The notes beneath the pieces were generated by a model that ran no database searches, was not told the DNA's origin, and saw only the letters and a program-made list of their open reading frames with translations. From CAZVFX01 sp964626565 (GTDB taxonomy: Bacteria; Myxococcota_A; UBA9042; CAIXZC01), in contig CAZVFX010000061.1 in the NCBI GenBank assembly GCA_964626565.1, positions 1-43,451 of the forward strand: DNA of 43,451 nucleotides. Reading direction: 5' to 3'. This document shows, piece after piece, positions 41,627 through 43,451 of this stretch. The position numbers and the translations under genes are program-made. The first letter of the stretch is position 1. Each line of letters starts with the position of its first letter.

Positions 41627-42949
41627 TTACGGCAGTTCCGCCATCAGGTAAGCGCGGCGGGTCTTCACAAAGTGAAGGAGGTTTGACGGTTTATCCTCCG
41701 ACGGTTGCCTGGAGATGGACGTCCAGTATTCGTCCATTGTGAAGCCCCGGTTTCCATCCGCCTCAAGGAGTTCGCCAAAACGGGCGTCCAACTCGTCCAC
41801 CCACTGGCCCTGCACAGTTTCGGTGAAGAACTCGTCTCGCACCTGCTTCACATAGGCCAGGTAGGACTCGTTGAATTCGCCAACCGCAAGTATTCGGGTG
41901 GTGAGAGGGCGCGGCGCGGTGTCGCACCACAGCTTGTCCACTTCTACGCCGGTCTCTTCCGTGGATGTCTTGCATTTCTTTGCACCATACGTGCGGTTGT
42001 GGTCCCACGGGATATACGTGAACAGCCCGGTATCCGGCCGGTGATACAGATAGAAATCCTGGCCGGCCCCAAGGTAGCTCTCGTGGTCGCCGATCACCAC
42101 CGCAACCGCCAGGTAGCGCAGGAAAGTATCCACGTCGAAGACCACTTTAATCGCGTCGGCGAACTGCTCATCGGGAACGGTCCCGATCACGTTCAGCAAT
42201 GTTATCAGGTCCGAATAGTCGTTGTCCGAAGGGTCGTCTTCATTGGTGATCAGCACCAGGCCGCAGCCGCCGTCCTCACCACAAGAAGTGTCGAGATACG
42301 AGTCCTTGGTGTCTCCCGCCCACTCCAGCAGGCAGCCGGGAGGTACACACTCATACAGATTTCCGTCGTCAGCATGATCCGCAGTGCCGAATCGGTCCTT
42401 CAGGAAGCGCTTATCCACTACCTGCTTCATCACGTACAATCCAAGTTCGTTTCCGTCGGCGCTTACCCTGGCGTAGTCCACCCGGGGAGACGGCACTCCC
42501 ATCGCCTCGAACAACCGGGCCGTGAGCGCTTCACGCATCATTGACGGGTCGGGTCGATCCACGGCGAGCAACAGCTTGTCGGTCTTGTTGAACCGCTTCC
42601 CATCGAAGTAATCGAAGTTGATCTTCAAGTTGTATTTTGTTCTGTCCCTTCCTTCGCCCTCCTCCACTTCTTCCCGGATTCGAAGCCCGATGGAGTCCAA
42701 GTGGTCTTCGTTGAAATCAAACCCCGATTCCACGTACTCGTTCTTCCCCTGTTCGACGTAGGCCGTAACCAACGTCGCCCACCCTCCCGACGGCGTCAAC
42801 TGGATTACAGGAATCGCCTCCAACTCGAAGATCTTCTCGACCCCGGCCTGATTCTCCGGTTCAACTTTCGCCGAGTCGGAGGCGCCGCAGCCGGCCATCG
42901 CCAGCACCAGGCCGATTGCCGCTACAACTGATAGCTGTCCGGTCATCAT
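41627..42949 (-). CDS. CotH-kinase-family lipoprotein (second copy)
   Basis: This 440-aa protein has lipobox AMAGC (Cys21). It shows the full CotH pattern: SIGLRIREEVEEG, KYNLKINFDYFDGKRFN, PSMMREALTARLFEAMGVPS, GNELGLYVMKQVVDKRFLKD, GNLYECV, FDVDTFLRYLAVAVVIGDHE, AGQDFYLYHRPDTGLFTYI and PWDHN. Unlike the copy at 4681, PWD is intact, so kinase activity is more likely here. ATG 42949 follows AGGA; ATG 42946 is equally possible, and the frame is open upstream to 43063. CotH proteins in other bacteria are spore-coat or cell-surface kinases. The substrate is unknown. Confidence 0.88.
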   Translation of the reverse strand: MMTGQLSVVAAIGLVLAMAGCGASDSAKVEPENQAGVEKIFELEAIPVIQLTPSGGWATLVTAYVEQGKNEYVESGFDFNEDHLDSIGLRIREEVEEGEGRDRTKYNLKINFDYFDGKRFNKTDKLLLAVDRPDPSMMREALTARLFEAMGVPSPRVDYARVSADGNELGLYVMKQVVDKRFLKDRFGTADHADDGNLYECVPPGCLLEWAGDTKDSYLDTSCGEDGGCGLVLITNEDDPSDNDYSDLITLLNVIGTVPDEQFADAIKVVFDVDTFLRYLAVAVVIGDHESYLGAGQDFYLYHRPDTGLFTYIPWDHNRTYGAKKCKTSTEETGVEVDKLWCDTAPRPLTTRILAVGEFNESYLAYVKQVRDEFFTETVQGQWVDELDARFGELLEADGNRGFTMDEYWTSISRQPSEDKPSNLLHFVKTRRAYLMAELP

Positions 42950-43412
42950 GTTCGCATCCTGCCTGTAGTCACTTGCTGCTCCTAGATCTGCAGCCATCAG
43001 AGCAAGACTTCCGTCGCTCCCGAAGATGATACCCGCAAACCGGACGCCCGTCCAGATCACCAAAAAGGGGCCGTGAACTCTTCTTTGGAGCAGGTCGACA
43101 AACCCGAAGAATCGACAGCCTAGGATTTCCCTGCGGACCCACCCCGTGTTAGCATCCCGCCGATACGCCTTGGACGCGCAGCCTCAGTGCGCGGACGGGG
43201 TTGACAATCAGGCAGGGGCTTCCCAAGTTTGGCGCAAGCAACCTCCTGATTGGTCTCCGGGGTGTAGAGATAGGGACCAGCCGCAGTCAGCGCATAACGC
43301 GGCAGTTGATGCAGGAAGTTACCTCCAGGTGGTATTTGCCATGGTCTCCCAAACAAAGCCGAATCACGATAATCAGTCGTTTTCCATACAACTAAACTCG
43401 AGGTAAAGAACG
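42950..43412 (+). other. Intergenic region with a possible gene remnant
   Basis: These 463 bp carry no convincing gene. On the plus strand near 43173-43300 a frame contains PQCADGVDN and later PPDWSPGCRDRDQ. That is like the CADGVDNDGDG...DPGC motif of deltaproteobacterial secreted proteins, but the middle is scrambled. There is no signal peptide or good start. It may be a decayed fragment or chance. No repeat core or clear promoter was seen. Confidence 0.4.
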
Positions 43413-43451
43413 ATGGAACGCCGAAAGTACTTGTCCCTGTTACTCTTCGGG
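43413..43451 (+). CDS. Start of a gene cut by the window edge
   Basis: ATG 43413 follows GAGGTAAAGAACG, a fair ribosome site. The 13 visible codons read MERRKYLSLLLFG, the beginning of a probable signal peptide. Nothing more can be said. Confidence 0.45.
   Translation, partial: MERRKYLSLLLFG

Overview
The window is GC-rich bacterial chromosomal DNA from a Gram-negative organism. It looks most like a member of the Myxococcota (deltaproteobacteria in the broad sense), probably uncultured. The evidence is the many secreted lipoproteins with Asp/Ala/Pro-rich linkers, cysteine-rich CGDG...EECDG repeats, a putative-metal-binding DDDCDG motif, a MYXO-CTERM-like sorting tail, an Omp85-type outer-membrane barrel, and bacterial housekeeping genes (prfC, uup, rsgA, typA, rhlE, srkA). 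No rRNA, tRNA, CRISPR array, prophage or plasmid genes were seen. Both ends cut genes.

Layout. 1-2718 (minus): a serine hydrolase with one frameshift, translationally coupled (ATGA) to a dockerin plus furin-like cysteine-rich secreted protein that runs off the left edge. 2949-6746 (plus): release factor 3, a CotH-kinase-like lipoprotein and a CYTH protein. 6747-7061: an array of G-rich repeats and a promoter. 7062-10380: a flavin-reductase-like protein and a large amidohydrolase fused to an Omp85-type beta-barrel. 10381-11682: a REP-associated tyrosine transposase (RAYT) flanked by oppositely oriented copies of the G/C-rich repeat. 11683-17475: an apparent operon (DksA-like, Uup ABC-F, unknown secreted protein, methyltransferase, RsgA). 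17476-17716: an intergenic region with a 45-base poly-G tract, a duplicated 39-bp sequence and a repeat copy. 17717-20626 (minus): typA-srkA. 20848-23024 (plus): rhlE and a nucleoside phosphorylase, coupled by TTGA. 23049-25313 (minus): a cysteine-rich lipoprotein coupled (ATGA) to a SecD-like periplasmic protein, then a DUF3179 protein. 25490-43451: a surface and secretion region dominated by lipoproteins. It holds two paralogous lipoproteins on either side of a tail-fibre-like protein with a SUMF1-type head, then DUF2007, acylphosphatase, three large lipoproteins, a secreted ComEC-like metallo-beta-lactamase/lamin-tail protein, a zinc phospholipase C-like protein with a MYXO-CTERM-like tail, a small lipoprotein, and a second CotH-like lipoprotein.

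How it fits together. The left half combines translation and ribosome-linked GTPases and ATPases (RF3, Uup, RsgA, TypA, RhlE) with scattered envelope genes. The right half reads as cell-envelope and exported-enzyme genes of a scavenging or predatory lifestyle, though that is inference. Three points stand out. First, a dispersed intergenic repeat (core GCGCCCCCCGTCCC, 13 good copies at seven loci, phased at 34-35 bp where tandem) accompanies a RAYT and so looks like a REP/RAYT system. Second, an amidohydrolase-Omp85 fusion recalls type Vd (patatin-Omp85) secretion but with a different enzyme. Third, a secreted fibre-like protein has six regularly spaced HxH motifs and a SUMF1/C-type-lectin-like head. 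All functional statements rest on reading motifs by eye; no database search was run.
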